The notes beneath the pieces were generated by a model. The model was not told the origin of the DNA. It ran no database searches and was given only the letters and a program-made list of their open reading frames with translations. The position numbers were made by a program, and so were the translations under genes. From positions 3,896,501-3,960,500 of the forward strand of contig OX457065.1 of assembly GCA_949752795.1 (NCBI GenBank): a stretch of DNA of 64,000 nucleotides. The letters are read 5' to 3'. Every line of letters starts with the position of its first letter. Within the stretch, counting starts at the first letter, position 1. The stretch is from Hyperoodon ampullatus (taxonomy: Eukaryota; Chordata; Mammalia; Artiodactyla; Ziphiidae). Below are positions 54,873 through 64,000 of the stretch, piece after piece.

Positions 54873-55084
54873 TCAAAGCCAGGTTTTGAAGTCAGACAGG
54901 CCTGGACAAATCCCAGCTCTGCATCTTGCGGGCCAGTGGCCCTGGGGCTTCAGCCCCCAAACCTTGGCTTGCTCCTCCGTGGAGCGTTGGCATTCGCCCT
55001 CGGTGTGCAGCCTGATGAGCAAGTTTGGGAGCACACTGATGACAGACAGCCCAGAGGAGCGCTTGAGCACGTGCTCCACGAAGC

Positions 55085-55290
55085 CAGCAGGCCTGTGCTC
55101 ACATCTTGCCTCTGCCACTTAACATGCGTGAGTTTGGACAACATGCTTGACTGCTCTGTGCCTCAGTTTCCCCATCTGCAAAACGGAGAATAACAATGCT
55201 CTCCTCGTAAGGTTATTTTGAGGATCACGTGAGGAAATGCATGTAACATGTTTACAACAGAATGTGGAGCGTAGTGAGTGCCAGACACGG
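55085..55290 (+). repeat. MIR SINE
   Basis: 'cttgcctctgccacttaaca', 'tgcctcagtttccccatctg' and 'ggttattttgaggatcacgt' are near consensus. Confidence 0.85.
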
Positions 55291-55734
55291 GCTTGTTACG
55301 TGTGGTTGTTCATGACACGCCTGACACGTGGTATGTGCCTGACGGGCACCCCCTCTCCTCCATCCTGCGACCCAGGAGGGGTACTGCAGGGACACAGCTG
55401 GGCCAGAGGGGGCTCTGATTAGCAGTCAAAGCCTCAGCCTATCTCTGCGGAAACATCAAACACTGCAGGATCTCCTGCTCCTCCAGACAGAAACCCCACA
55501 CAGACATCAAATTAACCGCCCACGTCAGCAATAATGGCGTTCATTTCAGAAACTTCAAGGAGAAGGAAAATATGAAGCACGTCTTGCTGTGATGGGACTT
55601 CAACTTAATGGTTTCAGCCTCTGAGCTCCGCTCCGGAAGTGCCTTTTTAACATGCTCCTTTTAAATCCCAAACTGTTCCCTTCTACTCAGCAAGGTCGAT
55701 GTTACTATGAGCATGATTACTTTACTTGCCTTTT
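55291..55734. other. Unique DNA, no gene seen
   Basis: 55440-55700 has mixed AT/GC unique sequence with words such as 'aattaacc' and 'aataatgg' and no repeat. It could be conserved non-coding DNA. Confidence 0.35.
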
Positions 55735-55917
55735 TAAAATAATATTTATTTATTTAGGCTGCGTCGGGGCTCAGTTGCGGCACACGGGATCTTCGTTGCG
55801 GCGTGCAAACTCTTAGTTGTGGCAGGCATGCGGGATCTAGTTCCCAACCAGGAATTGAACCCGGGCCCCCTGCCTTGGGAGCACAGAGTCTTACCCACTG
55901 GACCACCAGGAAAGTCC
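55735..55917 (-). mobile_element. CHR-1-type SINE
   Basis: Reverse copy: (ATTT)n tail, 'cttagttgtggcaggcatgc', 'gttcccaaccaggaattgaa', head 'ccactggaccaccaggaaag'. No clean TSD seen. Confidence 0.9.
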
Positions 55918-55984
55918 TTAGCTGCTGTTTTTTTTTTTGAGCCCTAAGTACTAGGTGATGAGCCCAAATTATATGATAAATCCC

Positions 55985-56150
55985 TTCAGCCCCATAATGG
56001 AGTGTCATTCCTGATAGAAGGAGGAGATGAAGGCTCAGAGAGGTTGCCAAACAGCCAAACAAGCCCAAGGTCACCCAGCACGGAAGCAGGGTCAGGAGTT
56101 GAGCCTACAGGTATCCGACTCCAAAGGCAGTGCTCTTCGCACCAGTTCAT
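55985..56150 (-). repeat. MIR SINE, reverse
   Basis: 'gatgaaggctcagagaggtt', 'caaggtcacccagcacggaa' and 'ggagttgagcctacaggtat'. Confidence 0.8.
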
Positions 56151-56182
56151 AGTGCTGGCCACACGTCAGAATCAAATGAGGA

Positions 56183-56517
56183 GGGACTTCCCTGGTGGCG
56201 CAGTGGTTAAGAATCCGCCTGCCAATGCAGGGGACATGGGTTCGAGCCCTCGTCCAGGAAGATCCCAAATGCCGCGGAGCAACTAAGCCCGTGTGCCACA
56301 ACTACTGAGCCTGTGCTCTAGAGCCCATGAGCCACAACTACTGAAGCCCTCACGCCTAGAGCCCGAGCTCCACAACAAGAGAAGCCACCGCAATGAGAAG
56401 CCCGCGCACCACAATGAAGAGTAGCTCCCGCTCGGCACAACTAGAGAAAGCCTGCATGCAGCAACAAAGACCCAACGCAGCCAAAAAAAAATAAATTTAT
56501 ATTAAAAAAAAAAAAAA
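56183..56517 (+). mobile_element. CHR-2-type SINE, two modules
   Basis: Sense copy of 335 bp: A box 'tggcgcagtggttaaga', B box 'gggttcgagccct', two 'ccacaactactga' modules, A-rich tail with 'aataaattta'. The tRNA-derived head is a SINE promoter, not a tRNA gene. Confidence 0.95.
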
Positions 56518-57084
56518 GCTCCCCAGGAGATCTGCCAGGCAGCCAGGTTGGCAGGACAGGTACAGGGGATGGGGGCTCATACCCAGGGGAGATGCATCTG
56601 ACGGGAGGGTTGCAACCCATGCAGCTCTAACCCTCGCCCCCTCAGCTCCCCTCAGCCCCACAGGAGCAATGTAATTATTCGAGACCAGACCCCAGCTGAG
56701 GACTTCTGGAAAGCTGCAACTCCACCAGGAGTCAGCAAGGAGGCAGCAGGTGCTGGGGCAGAACTTCTTCCAGGAGCCGCTCTTGGGCTGGAGGCTTGGC
56801 TGCATCCCCCTGACCTGGCCTGGACCCCTCCGCCGCTCACAGCTCAGCACAGGCCTGGCTCTCCAACCTTTTATTCCTCTTTCAGCAGTGGGATCATTTC
56901 TTCAAACAAAATCTGGGGAATTTGGCTTGTCCAGACTTTGACTCAGGCCCATTCCTGTTGACGTTGCAATGAAATGTCTCTGAGCCTGCATCCTCCCACC
57001 AAAAGCTCTTCCCAAATCCACAAACGCAGGTCCTGGTTGCACATCCACCTTCCCCGAGGCTGGCGGATTACACAGCCCCTGTAA
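56518..57084. other. Unique DNA, no gene seen
   Basis: Minus frame of 117 codons (56497-56850) begins in the SINE tail. No domain. Confidence 0.4.
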
Positions 57085-57295
57085 GATGCTGGCTTCCAAT
57101 CCCGGTTCTACTGTTTCCGAACTGAGAGGCCTTGGGATGGTCGCTTAACTTCTGTGAGTCTCAGTTTCCTCATCTGTAAAATGGGCACCTACCTCATATT
57201 CATAGAAAGGCCGCCAAGATTGCAAGAGAGAAGAGTGTAACACCCTTTGCCAGTGCCTAACATGCAGGAGGCACTCAATAACGACACTTGTCAGC
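57085..57295 (+). repeat. MIR SINE
   Basis: 'gagtctcagtttcctcatct' and 'gtaaaatgggcacctacctc' are close to consensus; ends 'aggcactcaataacgaca'. Confidence 0.9.
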
Positions 57296-57679
57296 CTGAT
57301 TGTGATGGGGAGGGACAGCAAGCAGCCTAGACTGCAGGCCTCTGGGATTCAGAGCCCACAGCTCTGACCCTGAGTCATTGTCCTGCTGCCAGAGACTGAC
57401 TCCAGGTGGCCATCCTATGGGTCAGAGGCCAGCACACCCACTGATGCACTCCCTTCCCCTACCCCAAGGCCACCACACCAGCTTTAGTAATTAACACAAT
57501 GAACCTGGCCCTGGCCAAGAGACCCACTGGGTGCCACTGCCCCTCACACCCCCCTCTAAAGCTCTCTCACTCCACCCCCACTGCCACCACTGTAGTCCAG
57601 GCCCCCAGTGGTGCTCATTTCCTCCCTCCCACCCTGTCTCCGGGCTCATCCCCTTGAGTGGATTCTCCACCCAGCCGAA
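57296..57679. other. Unique DNA, no gene seen
   Basis: Includes a possible short L2 sense trace from about 57490. Nothing else recognised. Confidence 0.35.
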
Positions 57680-57995
57680 ACCAGGTAGATCGTTATAAAG
57701 CACTGTGATCATCTGTTACCATCCTCCATGGCTCCCCAGTCCCTCCATCTCAGCCAGCTTCCGGAGTCCTCTTGTGACCTGGCCACAGACTCTTCATCAC
57801 CTCCGGTCTCCACTGTATGCTCCACCCACCCTGCACCTCTTGGTGCTGCCCTGGTGTGCCAAGCTCTCTGTTGCCTCTGAGTCTGAGCCTTTGCACATGC
57901 TGTTCCCTTTTCCTGCTGGAATGCCCTTTCCCCATCCCCTCTGCTGGTCAACTCCAGTTCGTCCTTCAGCTCAAGTGGCTGGAGCCTTCGATCTT
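57680..57995 (+). repeat. L2 LINE ORF2 end
   Basis: 'gagcctttgcacatgctgtt' and 'cccttttcctgctggaatgc' are sense L2; upstream 'caccctgcacctcttggtgc' is diverged. Confidence 0.7.
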
Positions 57996-58019
57996 CCCTA
58001 TGTGGGTCTCCACAGATGA

Positions 58020-58260
58020 CTTGGGCTTCCTGACAGCATGGTGGCTGTCAGGAAGAAGACCAGATGGATGGTGCCTTGCCTTTATGACCTAGCACTGGAA
58101 GCCATTCAGCATCACTCTGTCTTTGCCACAGGCCACCCAGACCCAAGGGAAGAGAACATGTGGACTTTACCCCCCAAAAGAGAGGAGTGTCAGAGCCATA
58201 TCATAAGAAGAGCCCGCGCAATGCAAGATGTTGTGGCTATTCTTGGAAAACAGAAAACAA
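58020..58260. repeat. Unnamed medium-reiterated repeat relic
   Basis: 'cttcctgacagcatggtggc', 'atgacctagcactggaagcc' and 'agaggagtgtcagagccata' recall a mammal-wide repeat that I cannot name with certainty (LTR or DNA-transposon class). Confidence 0.35.
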
Positions 58261-59269
58261 AAAGAGGGGGAAGGAAAATGTAAGAACTCAGCACACAGCG
58301 GGGGCCACCAGTGCAGGGTCTGGTGTCCATGACCTCACTGACTTACAGCTAGTGCTTCGGTAGGCGGTATGGCTCTGACTCAGTCAGGAAAGTTTAGCAG
58401 TGTTAGTCTCGTCTGCAAAGCGCATGAGGTGTCATGGGAAGATTTCTGTGTATATTGGAAACATTTACAATTTAAAGCTCTAAATGTTAGTGATCTTGAA
58501 AATTCCCCTGTGTTGCTGAAAAAGTAAGATGGGCCACAAGTGATTTCAAAGGGGTCTGGGGCAGGAGAGATGGGAAATTTTCCAAGTACACCTGGCCCAC
58601 TAAGGATCACGTCCTCTGAGGGTTGTTGGGAGAAAAGGATCTACCTGGCATCCATCTTTCCAACCACAGGAAAGGCCTGGAATATTCTGGGGGGAGGTCC
58701 AATTTGTTCTGGCATGCACACACTCCATGCAGAGGTTACAGAAGGAAATTGTAAGATGGTGCTGAGGGTGCTGGTGTGAGCAGAACCAACCCACATTTCC
58801 TCTCTTCTCTTTCACCCTGAGTTCTGCTTCCTCTTTCCTTTGCCAGTTGGGCCCAGATAATTCAGATTTCCAGAATGTGAGGGATCTTCAGACCCCATGG
58901 TTTAGCCAGTGACACCCTATTTTGGCTGTTACAGCTGTGGGACTCCCTCACCCTTGAGCGTTCGGCTGTGCCATGTGGGTCTCCCTGGGCCTCCAGCATT
59001 GACACCTGCTCTGTCTCCTTGGCCAGGAAAGGTGAAGCTGTGTGACTTGAATCATGTTCCCTCACCTGTCTGAGCCACTCCCAATAGCACCCTGAGCTGC
59101 TGGTCTCACGGAGCAGTTAGGGAATCACCAGACAAAAGTGCTTCATGAAGAAACTGACAGGCTGTACAGTTAGCACTCATGGTTAGTAGTAATGGAGCTC
59201 CATCCCAAGATGAGAGCAAGGGTGCAGACAGAGAAAGGAGGGATTTAGGAGCTCTTTTGCTTCCAAGTG
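58261..59269. other. Unique DNA, no gene seen
   Basis: No repeat or domain recognised; frames below 80 codons. Confidence 0.4.
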
Positions 59270-59274
59270 TGAGT

Positions 59275-60180
59275 GAAACTTTCACTGAGCATTTACTGAG
59301 CACCACCTGTATACCAGGGCCCAGGAAGCACCATGGACACAATGATGCCCATGATATATGTGACCCCTGCCCTTGAGGGCTCACTATCTGGACTGTTCCA
59401 GAAACAGAACGTGAGGTCTAAGCAGAGACCCGAAAGATGGAGAACCATCCAGATGGGAGGTGGGAAGGGTTGCTTTCCTGATAGATGGAACAGCATATGT
59501 GAGGGCCCAGGGTCCAGGGAGAAGAAGGGCTTCTGGAAGGTAGAGTTTCAGCACAGAGGTGGAGCTAGAGGGGTTTAAATAGTAAGAAAAATAAATAAAT
59601 AAAATATATGGCATGCTAGGATTTGGTAAGCGCTACAGAGAAAAATAAATCAGGAAAGAGACTGAGAGTATGTAGGCGGTAGGGATGGGGGTGCCATTTT
59701 AAAAAGGGGGAAGCCTGCACTGAACAGAGCCAAGGAAGTGAGAGTCATGTGAGTATTTGGGGAAAGGGCCTTCCAGGCTGGGGGAAGCAAATGCAAAAGT
59801 CCTGAGGCAGGGATGTCCCTGCACTTGGGAGGAATAACCAGGAGCCAGTGCAGCTGGAACAGAGAGACCAGGGGAGTGTGGTGGAAGGTGAGGTCTTGGA
59901 GGTAACAGGGCTCAGACTGCACAGGCTTTGTGGGCCACTATGAGGACTTTGGCTGTTATCCCAGATGAGGTGGGAGCCATGCGGGGGGCGGCTGAACAGA
60001 GGAAGGATGAGGGCTGACTTTAACAATATCCCTTTGGGCTCTGTGAGAAGAGGCTGAAAGGGCAAGGAAGGAACAAGGGAGGAAGCGAGAGAGATTATGG
60101 TGGCTGGAGCAGGTGGCAGCAATAGATGTGGCAAGAAGTGATGGGTTTCTGGATGTGTTTTGAAAGTGGAGCCAACAGAA
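59275..60180 (-). repeat. L2 LINE, long reverse fragment (about 900 bp)
   Basis: From the 3' terminus 'catttactgagcaccacctg', through 'cttccaggctgggggaagca', 'aagtcctgaggcagggatgt' and 'gtgggccactatgaggactt', to 'tggtggctggagcaggtggc'. The 208-codon minus frame at 59745-60371 is decayed L2 ORF2: its C-terminal part resembles the L2 protein end, and 76 codons lie beyond the recognisable element. Confidence 0.85.
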
Positions 60181-60429
60181 ACTGGAGAGAGAGAAGAGAG
60201 GCATGAAGAGGGGAGGCGAGGGGGAAAAGAGAATGGAAAATCCATGGCACTCACACCTCTGTTCCCTCCTGGGTCCGTGACAGACATCATTAACCGAGAC
60301 CTTTTCCCCGTTGATCCCAGAGTGGTCCTCAGACTCCTCCTCAACCCAAGCCCACAAGCCATTATTCCCACTAATCAAGATTGAATATTGAATGAGGTTG
60401 GAAAGCAGTCTAGGTTCACACAGGGATGG

Positions 60430-60720
60430 AAACCATTATTTTGGGACATCTACCACATGCCTGGCACTAGCTAGTTGCTTTTCTCTTTACTTATTATAAT
60501 TTTCAAATTAGTTAAGTAATTAAGTTCCACCTTTATTGAGATCTAATTGGCATATGCTGCTCGTTTTTCACATTCTCTCATTTCAATACGTACAACACAC
60601 ACTGTGTGGTTGGCATCAGCATCCCCATTTCACAGATGAGGAAACTGAGGCTCTGAGAGGTATGGACACTGGTCCAGAATTTCCCAGTTAGGAAGTTTAG
60701 CACCAGGGTTCAAACACAGC
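60430..60720 (-). repeat. MIR SINE, reverse, interrupted
   Basis: 'accacatgcctggcactagc' at one end and 'ccccatttcacagatgagga' at the other; 'tttattgagatctaattggc' (about 60533-60552) in between is a short reverse L1-like piece. Confidence 0.7.
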
Positions 60721-61269
60721 GGTCACCGATTCCAGTGCCACCCCCAGCTCCCCACGGGACACCTCCCTCCCCACCCTGCCCAGGCCTCACCCACCACACC
60801 TGGGCCTCCTGGCCCTGCGAGGTTCTACATTCCGACAGGCTGGTAGAGAAAGGTGTGGGCAGAGCACACCTGCAGGCTGAGAGCCCCGCCTGCCAACCCC
60901 CAGGCCATCACCAGGCGGGGAGTTTGGAAGGGTGCATGCAATGACGTTGAGAGCTGGGCGCTGGCTGGGGGCTGGCCCTGCCTGGCCAAGGTTGTCAGTC
61001 TCTTCTCTCCTTTGGCACATCTACAAGTTCAGGGCCAAGACTTATTAAGGAAAAGGTAAAACTGAGGACACGGCACCGTCAATACCTGGAGGTGATGCCA
61101 AGCTCCAGGGGGTGTGGCTGGCCGTCATCACCTGAGCCACTCTCTTCTCCAGTGGGGCATCTTCCACATAATTAGAGAGTAGATGCGTCTGTCTGTCCTG
61201 ATGTACTGTGGGGTCTCTAAGAGGCTACTGTGGCTTAGGAGGACAAAGAGAGTCATGATTCCATGGGGG
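60721..61269. other. Unique GC-rich DNA, no gene seen
   Basis: Short opposing frames only. Confidence 0.4.
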
Positions 61270-61465
61270 GGTCCAGAGCCAGACAGCCTGAGCTCAGATC
61301 CTGGCTTGGCCACTTACCTGCTGTGGGGCCTTGGGGCAGTTACTTTACCTCTCTGGGCCTCTTTCCAGGTGAAGAGGGAAAAGTAATAGTATCCACCTCA
61401 TACAGTTTGTGAGTATGGCGGGTAGTATACATGTGAAACATTTAGCACGGTAGGTGCCCAGGAGG
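61270..61465 (+). repeat. MIR SINE
   Basis: 'cagagccagacagcctgagc', 'tggccacttacctgctgtgg', 'ccttggggcagttactttac' and 'taatagtatccacctcatac'. Confidence 0.9.
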
Positions 61466-61487
61466 GCAATAGTAGTACTATTACTAG

Positions 61488-61530
61488 TAGTATTATTAGT
61501 ATTTCATCATCATCATCATCATTATTCATC
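61488..61530. repeat. (ATC)n/(TAT)n trinucleotide repeat
   Basis: 'tcatcatcatcatcatcatt' preceded by TAG/TAT-type triplets. Confidence 0.9.
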
Positions 61531-61654
61531 CCTGAGTCCTCAAGATCCATGTGGACCTGAGCAGGTGCCCAGTAATTCTGTGGAGAAACACAGTGACAGC
61601 CAATCTCCTTGACGTGGTAGTGGGGGCTGGGGCCTGAAGGGTATGAGCCCATGT

Positions 61655-61770
61655 CAGTCACCATCTTGCTGTGTGACCTTGGGCAAGTCCAGTGCCCTCT
61701 CTGGACCTCCATCTCCCCTTTGTTCACATGTTGACATACACGAAGGTCCTCCCAGCTCTGTGGCTCTGTG
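61655..61770 (+). repeat. MIR SINE fragment
   Basis: 'cttgctgtgtgaccttgggc' and 'ctctctggacctccatctcc'. The 217-codon minus frame at 61398-62051, the longest in the window, crosses this MIR, the trinucleotide repeat and the MIR at 61270. Confidence 0.75.
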
Positions 61771-61964
61771 ACTAGACTTTTTATGGGCACCTGCTGTCGG
61801 CCCAGCCCAGGGCCACGTGCTTGGTGAGGACTTGATATCAGATTGGGAGGGGGCTTGGGACCTCTGGGCTCCCAGTCCCTTGGAAGGGTGCTTGTTTTCT
61901 GAGGAGGGGGGATTGGGTCTTGCTGGCTTTTTGGTTTCCCCATGAGCATTCTCCCACTCCCCTG

Positions 61965-62260
61965 CAGGCTGAGGTCCACGCTCTCTCCCTGGTGTGCAAA
62001 GCTCCAGCCTTTTGGTACCAAGCCCGCTCTCCCTCCTCCTTTCACACTCAAGTCGGCTCCACCTCCTCCAAGAAGCCTTCCTTGACTCAGGCTAAGTTAG
62101 TTACCTCCCTGGGCCAACTCATGGCCCTTCTCTCATGAGAAGATGGAGTTGGGTGTTCATCTCTCTACCAGACAGCTCTTGGGGGGCAGGGGCTGTGTCT
62201 GACCTGTGCTATGTCCCTGGCACCATGGAGTGCCAGCCATGTAGGCACAGGGAGTCCTTG
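61965..62260 (+). repeat. L2 LINE 3' end
   Basis: 'gaagccttccttgactcagg', 'gggcaggggctgtgtctgac' and 'gtccctggcaccatggagtg' in sense order, ending beside the GGAA repeat. Confidence 0.65.
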
Positions 62261-62266
62261 ATGAAT

Positions 62267-62324
62267 GAAGGAAGGGAGGGAGGGGGAAAGGAATGAAGGA
62301 AGGAAGGTCGGAAGGAAGGAAAGG
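62267..62324. repeat. (GGAA)n polypurine microsatellite
   Basis: Imperfect GAAG/GGAA units, all purine apart from a few T and one C. Probably grown from the L2 'gaatgaatgaa' terminus. Confidence 0.9.
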
Positions 62325-62394
62325 AGTGGAGGCCACCGAAGGCTCTAGTCTTGGAAGGAAGAGATCTTTGACACTGTCCGCTTGAAGGGATGCG

Positions 62395-62530
62395 ATGATG
62401 CTGAGAAAAAGACCAAGAATCAGGAGCCACACAGATAAGGATCTAAATCTGGCTCTGCTCTGTCCTAACTGGGCAAACTTCCCCTCCGCGAACCTCAGTT
62501 TCCTCATCTGTCACAAGCAGGCAATCCTTG
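62395..62530 (+). repeat. MIR SINE
   Basis: 'gaacctcagtttcctcatct' is an exact core match; upstream 'ctaaatctggctctgctctg'. Confidence 0.85.
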
Positions 62531-62711
62531 TTGCCTCTCAGGCAGGCCCACACGGAAGCCTGGTTCCCCGAGATCCTGGAGATGGTGTGTATGTGGTTCT
62601 GAAGGGTCCATGCTCAGTGGGTTTCTGTCTCCCCTCTTCTGTCCATGGGCTCCCCAGAACCCTCCCTGCCTCGCTGGCTTCCCGACACCAGGCTGGCTCT
62701 GACTCACACAC

Positions 62712-62749
62712 AGGGTTAGGGTTAGGGTTAGAGTTAGGGTTAGGGTTAA
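62712..62749 (+). repeat. Interstitial telomeric repeat (TTAGGG)n
   Basis: About six tandem units of the vertebrate telomere hexamer, with one G-to-A change ('ttagag'). The array starts directly after 'gactcacacac' and ends in 'ttaagctgc'. Confidence 0.97.
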
Positions 62750-62899
62750 GCTGCACTGGCCTAGCCACCTACACTGAGCAAGGGACGGTCGCCCCACAGG
62801 CACCTGTGGAAAGGACAGGTCCTGACGAGGTGCCAGCCTGTGGGAGTCTGAGCAGAAATCCAGGCAGGCTGGGCAGCCCCTACTCACCCCACCCTGGCC

Positions 62900-63004
62900 A
62901 GGCAACCTCAAGCAAGTGACCAACAAATCTGAGCCTCCATTTTGTCACCTGTTAAGTGGAGATGTTCAGGGCTGTCTCAGAGATTAAAAGAGCTATGGAT
63001 TCAG
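62900..63004 (+). repeat. MIR SINE core
   Basis: 'caacctcaagcaagtgacca' and 'agcctccattttgtcacctg'; its downstream end is cut by the SINE. Confidence 0.7.
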
Positions 63005-63213
63005 GGCCTCCCTGGTGGCGCAGTTGTTGAGAGTCCACCTGCCGATGCAGCGGACACGGGTTCGTGCCCCAGTCTGGGAAGATCCCACGTTCTGCGGAGC
63101 GGCTGGGCCCATGAGCCATGGCCGCTGAGCCTGCGTGTCCGGAGCCTGTGCTCCGCAACGGGAGGGGCCACAACAGTGAGAGGCCCGCCTACCGCAAAAA
63201 AAAAAAAAAAAAA
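63005..63213 (+). mobile_element. CHR-2 SINE, cetacean short form
   Basis: Sense copy of 209 bp: head 'ggcctccctggtggcgcagt', B box 'gggttcgtgcccc', body 'atgagccatggccgctgagc' and 'cctgtgctccgcaacgggag', pure A tail of about 18. TSD 'agctatggattcag' (62991-63004) against 'agctttggattcag' (63214-63227). Many CpG are retained, so this is likely the youngest SINE here. Confidence 0.97.
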
Positions 63214-63227
63214 AGCTTTGGATTCAG

Positions 63228-63564
63228 AGCCGGGCATGGCCTTCGAGAAGAATCTCACTGTGTGAGAGCCCTTCCCTTTGCTAAGCTAATGCCTTCAGTC
63301 CTTCTGACCAAGGTGAGGGCTCAGCGCGGGGTGGGGTATCCTGGATGCCTCTCTGCCACTGGCTATTCTGTCCTTTAGCAAACTGAAAGCAGGTCTCTGG
63401 CTCTGAGCTCCCCCAGGTAACAGAGTCTAGAAAAAATTATTACAAAACCTTATTCTGTCTTGCTTTTATTTGTGTTTCTGGTACCTTCTGTTCATAGCAG
63501 CCGTTTCTCAGGTGTGACGTGGCTTTTCCTTTCTAAATATGCTGACCTAAGCAATAGTGTCGGG
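63228..63564. other. Unique DNA, no gene seen
   Basis: AT-rich stretch from 63430 to 63550; no repeat named. Confidence 0.4.
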
Positions 63565-63780
63565 CAGCAGAGGGCTTGAGCTCAGGGACCCTGGGGCCAG
63601 ATGGTCCTGGTTCGAGTCCCAGCTCCGCTCCTCCGTTGCCCTGTGCTTTCAGGCAGCTCCCGCCTCAGTTGCCCCGCCTGTACAGCACGAGGATAACCCC
63701 AGGACCCCTGTCTGTCCTGAGGGCTGTTATGATGGTTGATGTGTATGCAGTGCCCAGGGCCGGGCCCAGGGCACGGTCAG
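63565..63780 (+). repeat. MIR SINE
   Basis: 'gccagatggtcctggttcga' (B box), 'cagttgccccgcctgtacag' and 'gagggctgttatgatggttg'. Confidence 0.75.
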
Positions 63781-64000
63781 GGTTACCTCTTGCTGTGAAG
63801 ACAGTTTAAGAAGTAAGTTGACATAGAGCACGCTTGGGACTAGTGACTGCAGCCATCACTCACGGCCTGGAAAACACCAGCCTGCCCCGCTCCGGCAGGC
63901 CTGCTGCTACCTGCCCGCCTCCCTTGTAAGCTCCCTGGCAGCATCAATGTTAATCTCCAGGCTGGTAAACAAGCGATCAGGTTTCCCAGGCTTTGTCCTG
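63781..64000. other. Unique DNA at window end
   Basis: Nothing recognised; a feature could continue past the window. Confidence 0.35.

Noticed and set aside
56183..56255. tRNA gene-like head with A and B boxes
   Set aside because: It is the tRNA-derived promoter of a CHR-2 SINE, followed by a SINE body and A tail. The other SINE heads are rejected for the same reason.
59745..60371. 208-codon minus-strand frame
   Set aside because: Most of it is decayed L2 ORF2 read in its sense direction, truncated and without reverse transcriptase catalytic motifs.
61398..62051. 217-codon minus-strand frame, the longest in the window
   Set aside because: It crosses two MIRs and an (ATC)n repeat that translates as an aspartate run. 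No domain, and a chance absence of stops is likely.

Overview
The window is vertebrate nuclear DNA, most probably from a cetacean (whale or dolphin). The best evidence is the tRNA-derived SINEs. Nine copies carry the head typical of the CHR SINE family of whales and hippos ('cttccctggtggcgcagt'). The copy at 63005-63213 has the short CHR-2 body that I associate with cetaceans. I saw no BovB LINE and no ruminant-type SINE. Old mammalian repeats (MIR, L2, MaLR LTRs, L1M) fill much of the rest. The species cannot be fixed by reading alone.

I find no supportable protein-coding gene, no rRNA or tRNA gene, and no CRISPR array. The open reading frames are short (217 codons at most). They lack family motifs and mostly fall in repeats or GC-rich unique DNA. 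The window reads as intergenic or deep intronic sequence. One CpG island (about 3.48-3.85 kb) is the only clear promoter-like element. Two unique stretches (15.74-16.54 kb and 51.42-51.66 kb) contain motif clusters that could be distal regulatory DNA.

Layout:
- 0-4.4 kb: L2 and MIR remnants, a MaLR LTR, the CpG island.
- 6-8 kb: old L1 split by an MLT1-type LTR.
- 11-17 kb: the young-repeat zone, with five CHR SINEs, L1 and L2.
- 17-28 kb: an ERV LTR in a TG tract, L2/MIR mosaics, a 1.2 kb L1, and another L1 split by an LTR.
- 28-37 kb: an L2 3' end, a cluster of six MIRs, and L1 pieces.
- 37.7-38.2 kb: a palindromic DNA-transposon-like element hit by an L1.
- 39-44 kb: mostly unique GC-rich DNA with L2 and MIR.
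- 44.8-47.3 kb: a degenerate minisatellite and a pile of L1, MaLR and SINE.
- 50.35-51.2 kb: a minisatellite with a unit of about 24 bp.
- 54.5 kb: a short L1 inserted by twin priming.
- 59.3-60.2 kb: a long L2 fragment.
- 62.7 kb: an interstitial telomere-type array.
- 63.0 kb: the youngest-looking SINE.

The elements do not form a pathway. What the window records is a sequence of insertions, and many order relations can be read from nesting and from target-site duplications (TSDs). Repeat-family names are from recall of consensus sequences; boundaries without a TSD are good to a few tens of bases.
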